Positions 50,375 to 60,815 of a stretch of 64,000 nt of DNA are shown here, piece by piece (the stretch's first letter is position 1; each line of letters starts with the position of its first letter). The notes beneath the pieces were generated by a model. It did not search any database. It saw only the letters and a list, made by a program, of their open reading frames with translations, and had not been told where the DNA came from. This DNA is from Marinobacter sp. 2_MG-2023 (GTDB lineage Bacteria; Pseudomonadota; Gammaproteobacteria; Pseudomonadales; Oleiphilaceae), in NCBI RefSeq assembly GCF_030546935.1, contig NZ_JAUOPH010000003.1, positions 372,001-436,000 of the forward strand, given 5' to 3'. A program made the translations under genes and the position numbers.

Positions 50375-53300
50375 TCACTCCTCCACCGGAATCCATTCGA
50401 TATCACAGCTCTTGTCCGACACCGCCCGTAAGCGTGAAACGGTGACGGGCAACCCCTTTTCAGCAACAAGTTCTGCAAGAGAATCTGCGTCAGAAACTGC
50501 CGCTATCATGCCGGCTATTTCCTTTGCGCCACCCTGAATGACGCGAACTGAAATGCCTGGACTTTTTCCATCCGGGATTACATCGAACAGAAGAATGGAT
50601 CTGGCGCCGGCCTGAACCACGATGGGCTCCACGGGTTCTGTTCGGTGAGTCGCTCCGTATAGTTCAACCTCAACATCATTCAAAGCGTTGGAGCTGGCGC
50701 CCTTCAGGACCACACCAATGCAGGTGACATGAGAGCCAAAACGGGTTGAAACGGAGGCCGCACCGCGCACTATATCCTGCGCGATGTTCCAACCTATCCG
50801 GGTGCGGCCTTTGGTGCCGTTGAGTATGAGTACGCAGCCTGCGCCCAGCGCTGACCGTCCGGACAACCGTATCAGTCGTGACTGATCGTGCCAGCCTTGT
50901 ACCTGCAGCCCCGTCGCACGGCCATCGCCGCCTCCGCTGGCCTGCACCGCGATGAGGCTGGTTTGGGCAGGCACTTCAAGTTTCGAGTCTTGAAGCGTGG
51001 TGTCATGAAGCACGGCACCATTGCCAAGCAACATGACAACGCGAGCGAAACCGGAAATGCGCAGGTGAGGACGGGCAGTACCTGTGTCAATCGCTGCATC
51101 CGGGCAGCGCATTGTGACGAAGTCACCGGGTCGCAGGCTGGTTTGAGGCGCCTGGGGTGCTGGCCCGGAAACCAGACCTTTTACATAGCCGGTTCCAGCA
51201 CCCGAGCCTACGCGGTCCCCAAGGTACGTTTGCGAAAGGCCCGCAATGCTGGTGTGTGGTAGTGAACCCCGGAGTACAACGGTCTCGTTGCTCATGCGCG
51301 AGGGAGCGTGAGTAAGGTTGAGCTTGATCGGCAAACTACGACCCAGGCGGCCACGCACAGATTCGATGGAAGGTGCAGGCCTGCGCTTGATTCGCCCATC
51401 CGAAACTGAGGTGGTCACCGCTCGCAAAGCCACACCGGCACCGCTGGTCATAACACCAGTCACGAATGGCCTGGCGGGTTTCCGCGGAGCTACGGTTGCG
51501 CCTGTCGCCATCACGCTTACTGAGGCGTTCTCAGCATTGAATGGTTCAAGCCCATCCATCAGGGAACCAAACATAGGTGGTGCGGTTCTTGAACTTTCAT
51601 AGATGGCCTGGGATTTTGTGCTCCGTGATCCAACGGCAAGCAAACCTTCGGGCACTTCTCGTACACCCTCTGCAAACAGGTATTTCCGGGCCTCATTAAA
51701 CGCATCAGACACAGAGTTGACGTTGGCAGAAAGCCCCATGGATGCGCCCCGATCGATGTTGTTCTGGCGGCGATTGCCGGTGGCAGATAACGGCAGGAGT
51801 CTGCGGCCTGTCTCGACACGGTAGTAATCTATTTCCGGGCCGGTTTGAGTGCTCATATCCGCCGCAGCGACGAGTTTTAACCTGCTGCCTGCGAATATAA
51901 CGTCGCCTTTGGGGAGAGCACTCGTGGACGACTCGTGATCTTCTGCGGTGCCCCAAACGCCAATCGGGAAGGCTTCCATGCCATAGGTAGGACCTTCTTT
52001 GGATACTTTTTCGTCTACCATTCCTTTAACTAAAGGACGCAGCCGCAATGTTTCATCTATCCAGTCTTCTCCGTCCCATCGCGAAAGCCTGACCTTGAGA
52101 GTGCCTTTGAGCCCGGAAGCATTCATTGGGCTGATACCCATGGTCACTATCGTTGAGTCTGGCAGCTTGGGTGAGATAACTTTATTCACGCGTAATCCAT
52201 CAACTTCGAAAAAACCCTCAGAATCACCAAAATCGAATTCGGTGATCGGTGCCGACGCGACAATTGAGACCTCAAATTCAGCAAAGACTTCAAATGGCTT
52301 TGCCAGGCTGCCGTCACTGGAGGGTGCCGAGTTGGCGCCATCGGTCGAAGCGGGCAAGCTACCCTTGCCGGAAATACCGGAAAGAGTTCGCGCCCTGCCC
52401 GATCCTGCTTCTTCCAGATACTTGGCTACAAAATCATCCCAGACGATGAATGGCTCCCGGATTTCGCGCGAGCCTCCAAACCTTACCGTGAAATCGCAAG
52501 GCCCGATTTCGAGAGTGGCCCTACCTTTGAAGTCCGGCCCTTCCACCTGAATTTGGGCGCCCAGGCTTACGCTGATGCGGATAGTGCCGAACCAGGTTTT
52601 AATTCTGACGCCGGCCGATATTCTGGCGTAGGCTCCCGCCTGGAAGTAGAAAGGGTCAAAATAGACAATGGCGTAGGCACCAAACGCTATCCTTGCCCAG
52701 GCCCAACCAAAATCTGCACTGACTTCGACATCAATACCCGCCATCAGTGCTTCAGAGGTCAACGCAAAATACGCTTCACCCTTGATGACAATTTCATCGG
52801 TCACTCGCCACTGAAGCCCGAGCCTCGGAACCACCGGATATCCGTCCCGGTGGAAGCTGGGGTGGTAGCCGCCCAGAGTCAGAACAAACTGGCCCGCATT
52901 TGGCCCCAACCACCAGGTTGCAAAGGCAAAACCGCCGGTCAGTCGCACTTCGGGGTACAGCAGCCAGCTGTTATCAGTAAGCTGTGCTTGAATCAGGAAA
53001 AGCCCTTCCGACGACGAGAATCGGGCTAATAGGCCTAGTTCAATCGACACCAGAGCAGCTTGTGGTCTGGGGAGTGCTAATCTCGCCAAACCAAACAGGT
53101 TCAACTCCAGACCGTTTCCAATGGACACTGAAAGAACGGCGACGCCGTCGACCAGTGAAAAACTGGTAAAGCTGATGCCTGCAGCAAACCAGAAATTTCC
53201 GGGTTCCGGCGGGAAATACGCAGCCAATTGCCGCAGTTCTTCCAGGGGGTCACTTGATGCGCTGGCAGAAGGGTCCAGTGCTTTGATGAACGGGTATTCG

Positions 53301-56300
53301 CCGAACTTTGAAAGGTCGTCGGGCACACGGAGGCCGCGCTTGATCCCGAGCCCCCCGCCGATACCCGTCAGAAAAAATGCCGGCGGCCCGCCAATCGGCC
53401 CCTGAATGGCACCAAATACGAAGAAAGACGGTAATCCATTGTCTTCGTTGTAGCCCCCGAATAACGAAAGCCCATAGACACCAAACCGCCCCGACAGCAT
53501 GCCAAGATAACCGATCTTTCCATCAAGTTCGGTTTTCAGAAGCCCACCTGAAATCGACAAGCCCGAAAAGTCCCCTGCCACGCCCAAGCCCTGGAGATCG
53601 ACAGCCCAGTTATTCAGTTCAAATAGATCTCCGCCGAGCCAATGCAGCCCGAGCTCGTCAACGGATGCTGTCAGGCCAAACAGGGAGATGCGTGCATCGA
53701 ATAGCAGTGAAATGCCGGTAACGGTGCCGTTCGCTTCGGCTACGTCAAACCCGAATTGCTCAAGGTACAGAGGCCCAAGCTGTCGTTGGATGGTTAACCA
53801 CCATGGCCCGGGCTGATCTCCAGCGCTAAGGGAAATACCAAGACCCTGCCCTGGTGGTTTTTGAATTGCCAAAGACGGGCTGAATGCCGGGCGAGCGGCA
53901 GGAGAAGCATCATTACCCGCATCGCTCATAATGGTGTTTGCAACCGCGTTATCGCCGCCTGCTGCCGAAGGTACAATCGCCAGACCGTCAAGTTGTACCT
54001 GTACACCACCACCAGGCCCGGCAGAGGTGGCTTCGCCGTATATATGAACCCCTATGGCATCGATACTCATGATTCCCAGGTTCAGAAGCGGGCCTGAATT
54101 TTTACCGACCCGGACCCCGAGGCCAGCAAGTGAGAACCCCGCGTTTAGTTCCAGGCGTTCGTCCACTTTCTCCAACAGAAAAATGGATAATCCCGGCGCA
54201 ATGCCTGGCGAGTTAATCCAGTTTGCAACAACTTCAAGATCCACCGTTGGGTCACTGCTGTTCAGCGCTATTCGTTCACCTTCAGGCAACGAGAGGAACA
54301 CCCCCACCTGGTTCCCATTCAGGGTGAATCCGACCTCTATTTTGTTGTCGATCGTGATCTTCAGGTTTTTGTCTGCCAGGTTGAAGCCTAACTGGAACAG
54401 CCGCTGCAGCATCCGGTCTGCATTTGAAAAGTCGTCAAACAGGGTTGGGTCGAGGGTGGCGGAGTTGCCTGTGAAGAGAACGTTCTGCAGAGCATCGACG
54501 GTGTCGCTGCCCAGAGTGCCCATTGCATCAAGCGTAACGCCGGCCGCCATGGAGATAGCCTGGGAAAGTAGCGCCAGGGCAACTGAAGCGGGATCTGTGT
54601 TCTCGGTTTCACCGGTAGCGCTTTTTGCGACCAGGGCCATTCTGGGTGGAGTCTGGTTTAGTGCCCACCGGAATTGCACGGATTGATCGCCTACGCCATC
54701 GGTCGCCAGGCCAATGGCAGCCAGTCTCTGAAAACCGGAACCGGATATGCCCGCATCAACACGGGCAACAGGTCGCAGTATCAGACCGTTGCCAAGATCA
54801 AAGCCCGATGCTGTATAGGAAACAGACACCTGAACCCCGGATTCGCTTAACCGAATCTTCTCAAACCCGATAGTTCCGACATCGGTAATCGTCAGGAATG
54901 CCGAAACTTCGATGGCGGGGCCAGAACCACTGGCATCGAGCGTAATCGCCACCGGGTCTGAACTACCCAGAGCCAACCGGGAGATGCCCGGCCCTACCGA
55001 CGATGCGCTGATAAAAGTGCTGGATGGATCAAGGGCATTCGCCAATTGATCAACGGCAGACACCACCAGGTTTGGCAATCGGGCGAGCAGAACGCCCGCC
55101 GGGTTGGCGGCGAACACCTGTATACTGGCGTCGGCGAATTGGTCTGATTCGAGCAGATCCAACGCGCTGCCCAGTTCATAAATGGCAGCGGCCACATCTT
55201 TTGTTAACGATGGCGCGGGATCATTGCGCTCGGCAATCAGCGCGTTCAAGACCACAGGAATGGCCATGCCTGCCCCCGTGGAAAGGAGAGCGCCTATTCC
55301 CGGTCCCGATGGATAGACAGGCATTGGTGCTGCCGGATCCGCGCGAATCAGGTCAATGCGGACGTCCGGAGACACAGTCAGCGACAAGCCCTTGCCGTCA
55401 AACGTAACGGTCGTTGCCATAGTGGGCGCAACCGAACCGGATGTCGTAATCGACAGTCCACCCGCAACCGATATGCTTACTGGAGTTGGCCCCAGAGCAT
55501 GGCGGGCTTCTACGTTGACCGCTAACTCAAGCCGACCGTCGTTGACACCATAGCCGACAGCGACCTCATTGCTTAGCTCGTACCCATCGCCCGAAAAACC
55601 TGGAATCAGCAGCTGCCCCAAGGCATTCAAGGTTTGGACCGACTGGCCGAAAGGATCGAGGGCCCATTGTCGGGTTCCAAACTTCAACCAGCTTACCGGG
55701 TCGAGGAATAAAGCCCAGGGCAGCAGGATTCTCTGAGTTGCGAGTTCCGATGCTGGCGCCAGCAAGTCGAGGCTGCTCAACAAGGCGTCAATGGCTTGCC
55801 GGGCGTTTTCAGACGCGTTGTCACGGAGGTGGTCAGCGAATCCGGCAACAAGTGTTGCGGGAATCAAAGAGGCGCCAAGCCTTGCGAGCTCGTCAAGCTG
55901 GGTTGGCGCGAGCAGGTTGATGGTTCTGGTTGCAGGTGCACCCGGCAACCGCCATTCAATTCCAAGGTTTGCGGCTGCAGAGCCGGTTTCCGCGCCTCCT
56001 GTTAACCGAATCCCTCCTGCATCTTCGCGTATTTGCCCAAGGCCGGCCGATAGGGATGCGGAAGCGGCAGACACCGCCACAGACAAAGAGATGGGCGCTA
56101 AATCCCCCGCGATGTGTTCGACACTCACCCGGATGTTTCGAGTGTCAAGATTTACCGTAATGCTAGCCGCATCGATGGCCCATGAAATTTCAGCACCTGT
56201 GCCGGAAAAGCCACCCAGAGCGCGAACGGCATTGGCCATGGACTCAGAAGAACTGCCTAATGCCGCAGATACCGCAGAACCGGCGTCTACAATAAGCTCA

Positions 56301-59300
56301 TCCAGACCCTCCGGGTTATAGCCTCCGGACTGAACCAGCCCGACATCCGCCAACAGTTGTGACAGTGACGACGATGCCGATGACAAGCGCGAGACCACTT
56401 CGGCCATGATCAGGTGGATCTCAGGCGTTGGCAGGATGGCATCCGCCAGGTCCGCGCCATTCTGGATCACCCACCGCTCTTTGCGTACACCAAAGCAGTT
56501 GGCCTCATGAAGCGTTATCCTTGCGCCCGAAACCCGGGCGCTGCCCTGGAGGGGCAAATATAGCCGGACAGAAATCCAGCGCACTTCAATATCCGCCTGT
56601 TCCGCACCTGGACCCCCGATCAACCAGCCGTCGTGAACGCCAAAGTGCAGATCAACAATTAGTTGGCGCTCTGTCTGTACTGCAAAGCCATCACCGCTCT
56701 CTCCCCTGTCACAGGTGGCAAGTTCCAGAATTGCGCCAGCGCCAACAAGTACGCCGCCAAGATCCGCGTCGAAGACCGGAAGATCGACACCGAGGTGAAG
56801 CTTTTGCGGTGGTGTCTCGGGCGTTTCAAACTGTTCGTACCGGTACTCAATTGCATCCGCAATCAATGCGGCCATTCCGGTTTCGAGTGTGTCTGCATCC
56901 AGTGAACCAAACACGGCATGAACGGGCATTCCCGTGCGGCGGGTTTGCTCATCTGCGCGCGGCAGCCCACCTAACTGCTCGGCTGTAAACCCTGCTGCAG
57001 TAACGGCACGGTCGATGACATACCCGAACTGCAACACAGGCCCTGATTCGCCCGCGATTTCCTCTTCTGCAAGAGTTTCTTCATTGGGGCGCCGAATCAG
57101 CTCAATCACTCTGAGGGCGTCGCCACTCAACCCCGAGATTAATCCATTCAATGAAACCGGGCTCCACGGCGTGCCGACTGTGATCACATGATCTATGTTG
57201 GCTATGGAGTTGGCAGCCCTGATGACCGCTGCACCTGCAGCACCAAATGCAACAACCGTAACGGGTTCAAGACGATCTTCCAGCACAATGATCAACCGGT
57301 GTGCCTGCTCCTCGACGGCGCCACGATCAGGTCGTGCTGAAGCAGCGGCTGCAAAGCCGGGAAGACAAATTGACCAGCGGCCTTGAGCCGAGGCCGGAAT
57401 TACCGGGTTTCCGCTGGTGGTTCGGGCGTCGAAACTGTCTGTTCCGAAACAATCTGCCCAGATATCCTCGCAACCCACATAGAGCACTGAATCCGGAGCA
57501 ATACCAGCCGCCTCCTGGGGTAACAGGTTCAGAACACCGTATGCCACCAACTCGCGGTAACTGAGACCGGGTATATCGACACCGTTAACGCCGTCCGGCA
57601 GTGACGCCGGCCTGCCAAGCAGGCCATCGGTGCCCGTGAGACGATCCAGCAACGCCTGGAAACCATCTCCCAGACTATTCCTGCCCGTCATCAAGTCATC
57701 AAGATCCGGCAGCGCGGCCCCTGCGGATTTGAGGGCCGCCGCCATGGTTGATGGCTCTGGCGCCTCGCTGTAGTCAAAGTAGCCGGCTGCAGGCTCATAA
57801 CGCCCATGAGGGATAGCGCAGCCGGGATCCAGCCATACTGCAATGCCCGGTGCCTGGGCTTCGGCGGCTATGGCTGCGCGGAACGGTGTCCGCTCATTGC
57901 CTGTGCCCAGTGGAGCCTTCTGCCTGAATCCGCTCAAAAGGTAAGCCAACGGAACCATGGCTTCACGGACATGGTCACAATTGAGGACAAGACTCCCGAG
58001 CCAGGACTCAAGGGCGGACTTGGGATCAGAGAGCAACGTGGCGAGAGAAAGGCGTGCGCCCGAGCCCGACCAGCCTGCCAGGTCAAGACCCACATTGATT
58101 ACGGGGGACTCCATGCGCAGCAGCAGCGCCGCGATGGCCTGTTCAATAGCAGCCCAGTCTGGCGCAAAGGTCACACTGCCGTCGTTATGGAACTCCGGGA
58201 GTGGAACCGGTATAGAAACGGTCGAGCTGATGGAATCCTGAGCGGACTCCAGTTCAACGCGAAGTTCCGGCGCTTCCACCTTTGCATTCAGTCCCCCGGA
58301 TGCAGTCCAGCCTAGCGCTACGCCCATCGAACGGGTGAGGAGGTCTATCGGCCCAAGGTCCAGCCTGAGGGTGTCTTCGCCCGACTCCCTTAGCCTTGCG
58401 CCCGCTTTTACCCGGCTGAAAAACTCAACGGCCGGGCTGCTGAAATTTACTTTAAGCAGGCGTGCTTCAAAAAACACCTCTGCGGCTTTCCCTTCAAATA
58501 CGCCCTGCTCTACACTCGCCTGAAGATCGAAATGAACCCAGTCACCATCCAGAGCGACAAGAAAATTGACCGGGTCAAGATTGATTTGCCATGGGTTTTC
58601 TGAGGTACCACTTCCTGATACCGGAGATGAAGAACCAGTTATAAGTTCCTGTATTGCAGTCAAAACGAGATTCATCGATGCCGAGGACCCTCGCAAAGAG
58701 TTCCAATACCCAGAAATCCGGCCCAGCGGGTCGGTGAGCAAATCAATCGCTGATGGCCCGCTGATACCGGCTGGCGGATCAAGCCCCAAAACCAGGGCGG
58801 AAATTTCTCCGGGCCTTCCCAGACTGTTCAGTGCGGCAACCAGAGCGGTATCAACCACACCATCGGCGGCGTCCAGTGCAGCCTCGGGGCTGGAGAGGTC
58901 CAGCAGCTCGTGACTCACGCCCCCCAGGGTCACATCGTGCGCCGTCAGCGCAAAAGCGGGTCTGCCATCGGACAGAACCAAGCCCACCTTGACGGAGCCC
59001 AGCCCCGGATCACCCGTAAGAAGCCCGGATCCCAGACCTGCCTCTTGCCCGAAGACTGCAGATAGCGACAAATTGGGTAACGCCGTGACGGATGACGCCT
59101 GGGTCTGCAACGTTAGTAGATCCACGTGAGCGTTGACCTCAGCTCCGGACTGAGGACGCAATGAACCCTCCATCCAGGGCGTGACGATCAGTCCGCCGCC
59201 CGAAGACGATTGCATTCGCAAACCGACAGACCCGGTTAGCTGGCCGTTGCTGAACTCGATCGAGCTGCGAGTGGTGTTGATCGCACCCCCAAGTAACTCG

Positions 59301-60217
59301 GCCCATTGTCCAAGCCAGGCATTCCGGGAATCGGTATTCAGCAGGATGGATTCAAGCCAGTGTGTTACCGCCGGAATTCCGCTCGAAATCAGTTGTTCCA
59401 GAGGAAATACCGGAATGTTGTTTACGGCTCTGAGCCCGGCCAAGCCCGTTAGCGCGGCGAACGGAGCCGTAGCGGGGTTGGTTGAATCCAGTGCTTCAGC
59501 CTGTGCCTGGATAAGGCCGGTCATGAATTCAAGGAAGTCGCCGCCGAGTTCGTCGATGGAATCAACGGTTAAATCGAAGTCTTTCGGTGCGCTGCTGCCA
59601 GGTAACTGGAGGCGACGGAAACCCACACTGAACGTCAGATCGTCGGAAGGATCGGTTGGAAGGTGAAGTCCCAGGTAAACACCACCGATGAACAGCTCGC
59701 CCGGTGCCGGTGCCTCGTTCGAAATGCCGACTTCCAGAGATATGTCGATATTCGCGCCGCTTTGACCGAGCGCGAGCCACTCAGGATCAGCGCCCGTCCC
59801 CAGGGGCTCGCTGGTATCAGCGTTCTGACGCTCAAACTGGAATACTGGAACATGAGCTCGAACAGCGACAGAAGGAGCCTGACCGCCGCTCTCGTATTCA
59901 ATACCGAATCCGACCAGCACACGGTCGCTGGCCTCCTGGACAACGACGAAAATAGTGGCACCAGCATCATTGAAAAGCGGTACCCAGATTGCGTCTCCCA
60001 CAGAGTCACGTTCAGCGCCGCCCAGCACATCGTCTACAAATTCGATCAGAGCATCACGCTGATCGTCGCGATACATCATGGAACTCAAGCCACGCCGGGC
60101 CCCATCAGGTCGGCCTAGCGGATCCTGAAACCACTGTCCCTGAAGATCTCCGTCGCGCGTCAGCCCAACGGCCTCCGCCAGAGTCGCAAACACATCGAGA
60201 TTCGGTTGTGCACCCAT
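50375..60217 (-). CDS. Giant beta-rich protein, 3280 residues, DUF6603-like
   Basis: The largest gene of the window (9.8 kb). ATG at 60217 with GGGAG 7 nt upstream; no signal peptide. Most of it alternates hydrophobic residues in long amphipathic strands. Helical modules with a DP-x-W or DP-x(6)-W motif recur (LLTDPLGRISGYW at about 493, LLSDPKSALESWL at 728, LFLDPVSWLKFG at about 1530). Residues about 905-1130 look like an alpha/beta hydrolase with the nucleophile elbow AFGAAGAA (no Ser) and VGTP. About 2150-2590 matches my memory of DUF6603 (FGVYGLSLFGGYNEDNG, GPPAFFLTGIGGGLGIKRGLR, LTLGGYHPSF). A Gly/Ser linker follows, then a C-terminal domain. Function unknown. Confidence 0.78.
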   Translation of the reverse strand: MGAQPNLDVFATLAEAVGLTRDGDLQGQWFQDPLGRPDGARRGLSSMMYRDDQRDALIEFVDDVLGGAERDSVGDAIWVPLFNDAGATIFVVVQEASDRVLVGFGIEYESGGQAPSVAVRAHVPVFQFERQNADTSEPLGTGADPEWLALGQSGANIDISLEVGISNEAPAPGELFIGGVYLGLHLPTDPSDDLTFSVGFRRLQLPGSSAPKDFDLTVDSIDELGGDFLEFMTGLIQAQAEALDSTNPATAPFAALTGLAGLRAVNNIPVFPLEQLISSGIPAVTHWLESILLNTDSRNAWLGQWAELLGGAINTTRSSIEFSNGQLTGSVGLRMQSSSGGGLIVTPWMEGSLRPQSGAEVNAHVDLLTLQTQASSVTALPNLSLSAVFGQEAGLGSGLLTGDPGLGSVKVGLVLSDGRPAFALTAHDVTLGGVSHELLDLSSPEAALDAADGVVDTALVAALNSLGRPGEISALVLGLDPPAGISGPSAIDLLTDPLGRISGYWNSLRGSSASMNLVLTAIQELITGSSSPVSGSGTSENPWQINLDPVNFLVALDGDWVHFDLQASVEQGVFEGKAAEVFFEARLLKVNFSSPAVEFFSRVKAGARLRESGEDTLRLDLGPIDLLTRSMGVALGWTASGGLNAKVEAPELRVELESAQDSISSTVSIPVPLPEFHNDGSVTFAPDWAAIEQAIAALLLRMESPVINVGLDLAGWSGSGARLSLATLLSDPKSALESWLGSLVLNCDHVREAMVPLAYLLSGFRQKAPLGTGNERTPFRAAIAAEAQAPGIAVWLDPGCAIPHGRYEPAAGYFDYSEAPEPSTMAAALKSAGAALPDLDDLMTGRNSLGDGFQALLDRLTGTDGLLGRPASLPDGVNGVDIPGLSYRELVAYGVLNLLPQEAAGIAPDSVLYVGCEDIWADCFGTDSFDARTTSGNPVIPASAQGRWSICLPGFAAAASARPDRGAVEEQAHRLIIVLEDRLEPVTVVAFGAAGAAVIRAANSIANIDHVITVGTPWSPVSLNGLISGLSGDALRVIELIRRPNEETLAEEEIAGESGPVLQFGYVIDRAVTAAGFTAEQLGGLPRADEQTRRTGMPVHAVFGSLDADTLETGMAALIADAIEYRYEQFETPETPPQKLHLGVDLPVFDADLGGVLVGAGAILELATCDRGESGDGFAVQTERQLIVDLHFGVHDGWLIGGPGAEQADIEVRWISVRLYLPLQGSARVSGARITLHEANCFGVRKERWVIQNGADLADAILPTPEIHLIMAEVVSRLSSASSSLSQLLADVGLVQSGGYNPEGLDELIVDAGSAVSAALGSSSESMANAVRALGGFSGTGAEISWAIDAASITVNLDTRNIRVSVEHIAGDLAPISLSVAVSAASASLSAGLGQIREDAGGIRLTGGAETGSAAANLGIEWRLPGAPATRTINLLAPTQLDELARLGASLIPATLVAGFADHLRDNASENARQAIDALLSSLDLLAPASELATQRILLPWALFLDPVSWLKFGTRQWALDPFGQSVQTLNALGQLLIPGFSGDGYELSNEVAVGYGVNDGRLELAVNVEARHALGPTPVSISVAGGLSITTSGSVAPTMATTVTFDGKGLSLTVSPDVRIDLIRADPAAPMPVYPSGPGIGALLSTGAGMAIPVVLNALIAERNDPAPSLTKDVAAAIYELGSALDLLESDQFADASIQVFAANPAGVLLARLPNLVVSAVDQLANALDPSSTFISASSVGPGISRLALGSSDPVAITLDASGSGPAIEVSAFLTITDVGTIGFEKIRLSESGVQVSVSYTASGFDLGNGLILRPVARVDAGISGSGFQRLAAIGLATDGVGDQSVQFRWALNQTPPRMALVAKSATGETENTDPASVALALLSQAISMAAGVTLDAMGTLGSDTVDALQNVLFTGNSATLDPTLFDDFSNADRMLQRLFQLGFNLADKNLKITIDNKIEVGFTLNGNQVGVFLSLPEGERIALNSSDPTVDLEVVANWINSPGIAPGLSIFLLEKVDERLELNAGFSLAGLGVRVGKNSGPLLNLGIMSIDAIGVHIYGEATSAGPGGGVQVQLDGLAIVPSAAGGDNAVANTIMSDAGNDASPAARPAFSPSLAIQKPPGQGLGISLSAGDQPGPWWLTIQRQLGPLYLEQFGFDVAEANGTVTGISLLFDARISLFGLTASVDELGLHWLGGDLFELNNWAVDLQGLGVAGDFSGLSISGGLLKTELDGKIGYLGMLSGRFGVYGLSLFGGYNEDNGLPSFFVFGAIQGPIGGPPAFFLTGIGGGLGIKRGLRVPDDLSKFGEYPFIKALDPSASASSDPLEELRQLAAYFPPEPGNFWFAAGISFTSFSLVDGVAVLSVSIGNGLELNLFGLARLALPRPQAALVSIELGLLARFSSSEGLFLIQAQLTDNSWLLYPEVRLTGGFAFATWWLGPNAGQFVLTLGGYHPSFHRDGYPVVPRLGLQWRVTDEIVIKGEAYFALTSEALMAGIDVEVSADFGWAWARIAFGAYAIVYFDPFYFQAGAYARISAGVRIKTWFGTIRISVSLGAQIQVEGPDFKGRATLEIGPCDFTVRFGGSREIREPFIVWDDFVAKYLEEAGSGRARTLSGISGKGSLPASTDGANSAPSSDGSLAKPFEVFAEFEVSIVASAPITEFDFGDSEGFFEVDGLRVNKVISPKLPDSTIVTMGISPMNASGLKGTLKVRLSRWDGEDWIDETLRLRPLVKGMVDEKVSKEGPTYGMEAFPIGVWGTAEDHESSTSALPKGDVIFAGSRLKLVAAADMSTQTGPEIDYYRVETGRRLLPLSATGNRRQNNIDRGASMGLSANVNSVSDAFNEARKYLFAEGVREVPEGLLAVGSRSTKSQAIYESSRTAPPMFGSLMDGLEPFNAENASVSVMATGATVAPRKPARPFVTGVMTSGAGVALRAVTTSVSDGRIKRRPAPSIESVRGRLGRSLPIKLNLTHAPSRMSNETVVLRGSLPHTSIAGLSQTYLGDRVGSGAGTGYVKGLVSGPAPQAPQTSLRPGDFVTMRCPDAAIDTGTARPHLRISGFARVVMLLGNGAVLHDTTLQDSKLEVPAQTSLIAVQASGGGDGRATGLQVQGWHDQSRLIRLSGRSALGAGCVLILNGTKGRTRIGWNIAQDIVRGAASVSTRFGSHVTCIGVVLKGASSNALNDVEVELYGATHRTEPVEPIVVQAGARSILLFDVIPDGKSPGISVRVIQGGAKEIAGMIAAVSDADSLAELVAEKGLPVTVSRLRAVSDKSCDIEWIPVEE

Positions 60218-60218
60218 G

Positions 60219-60815
60219 TCAGGCTCCCGGCAATAACGAGAAACGGGAAACCGGCTGTAACAGAAGCCGGTCTGGCGATGCACCTATCGACCCTGGTACA
60301 AGCGGCAATCCACGCTTGTCGTTCCCTACTTCTGCACAAATAACGCGGGCGATCTCCAGCAAGGCTTCCCAGGCAAACGCAATCAACGCATCGCGCCAGG
60401 CGTCAACCAGTTCGGTGGGGCCTTCAAGATCTTCGAAGGTGGACATAATTAGCCCAGTGGGCGATTGACTCGTCCCGACACCTATAGGAACAGGCACAAC
60501 CAGCTTTCCGTGCTCTTCGCACTCAACGGTAATACGCAAAGCCACCACGCCACTGGAAAAGCCGATACGAGTTTGATCGCTATGAACCAGAAGCTCACTG
60601 TCGCCCTGAGTCCAAACCACTAGAGGTGTTGAATTTCGGGGAAGATCCAAGACCAGCCGCACGGTTTTACTGAGAACTTCCTGGGCATCTTTGGTTGGAA
60701 CGGAGAGCAAGTCAGGAGACCGGTCGCCAATATCAAGAAGCAGGCTGGCATCCAGAGGTTTCAGCCATTTATAACGACTGAAATCGATTAGTGAAGATCT
60801 AGCGAACGTTGCCAT
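60219..60815 (-). CDS. Unknown protein, 198 residues (first gene of giant operon)
   Basis: Soluble protein, no signal peptide. An N-terminal MATFARSSLIDFSRYKWLKPLDAS segment, then beta strands (TVRLVLDLPRNSTPLVVWTQGDSELLVHS, RIGFSSGVVALRITVEC, GKLVVPVPIGVG) and a helical end (LVDAWRDALIAFAWEALLEIARVICAEVG). Not recognised. An upstream ATG in frame (60833) is possible, but the one at 60815 is nearer to a GAGGGAAGG tract. Its stop (60219-60221) is one base from the ATG of the 3280-residue gene. As the first gene behind the 700-bp promoter region, its level sets that of the whole operon. Confidence 0.68.
   Translation of the reverse strand: MATFARSSLIDFSRYKWLKPLDASLLLDIGDRSPDLLSVPTKDAQEVLSKTVRLVLDLPRNSTPLVVWTQGDSELLVHSDQTRIGFSSGVVALRITVECEEHGKLVVPVPIGVGTSQSPTGLIMSTFEDLEGPTELVDAWRDALIAFAWEALLEIARVICAEVGNDKRGLPLVPGSIGASPDRLLLQPVSRFSLLPGA

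Noticed and set aside
37471-60815. A contractile injection system, toxin complex or phage module.
   Set aside because: Despite large proteins I found no sheath, tube, spike, baseplate, AAA+ or effector gene, and no Rhs/Tc signature.
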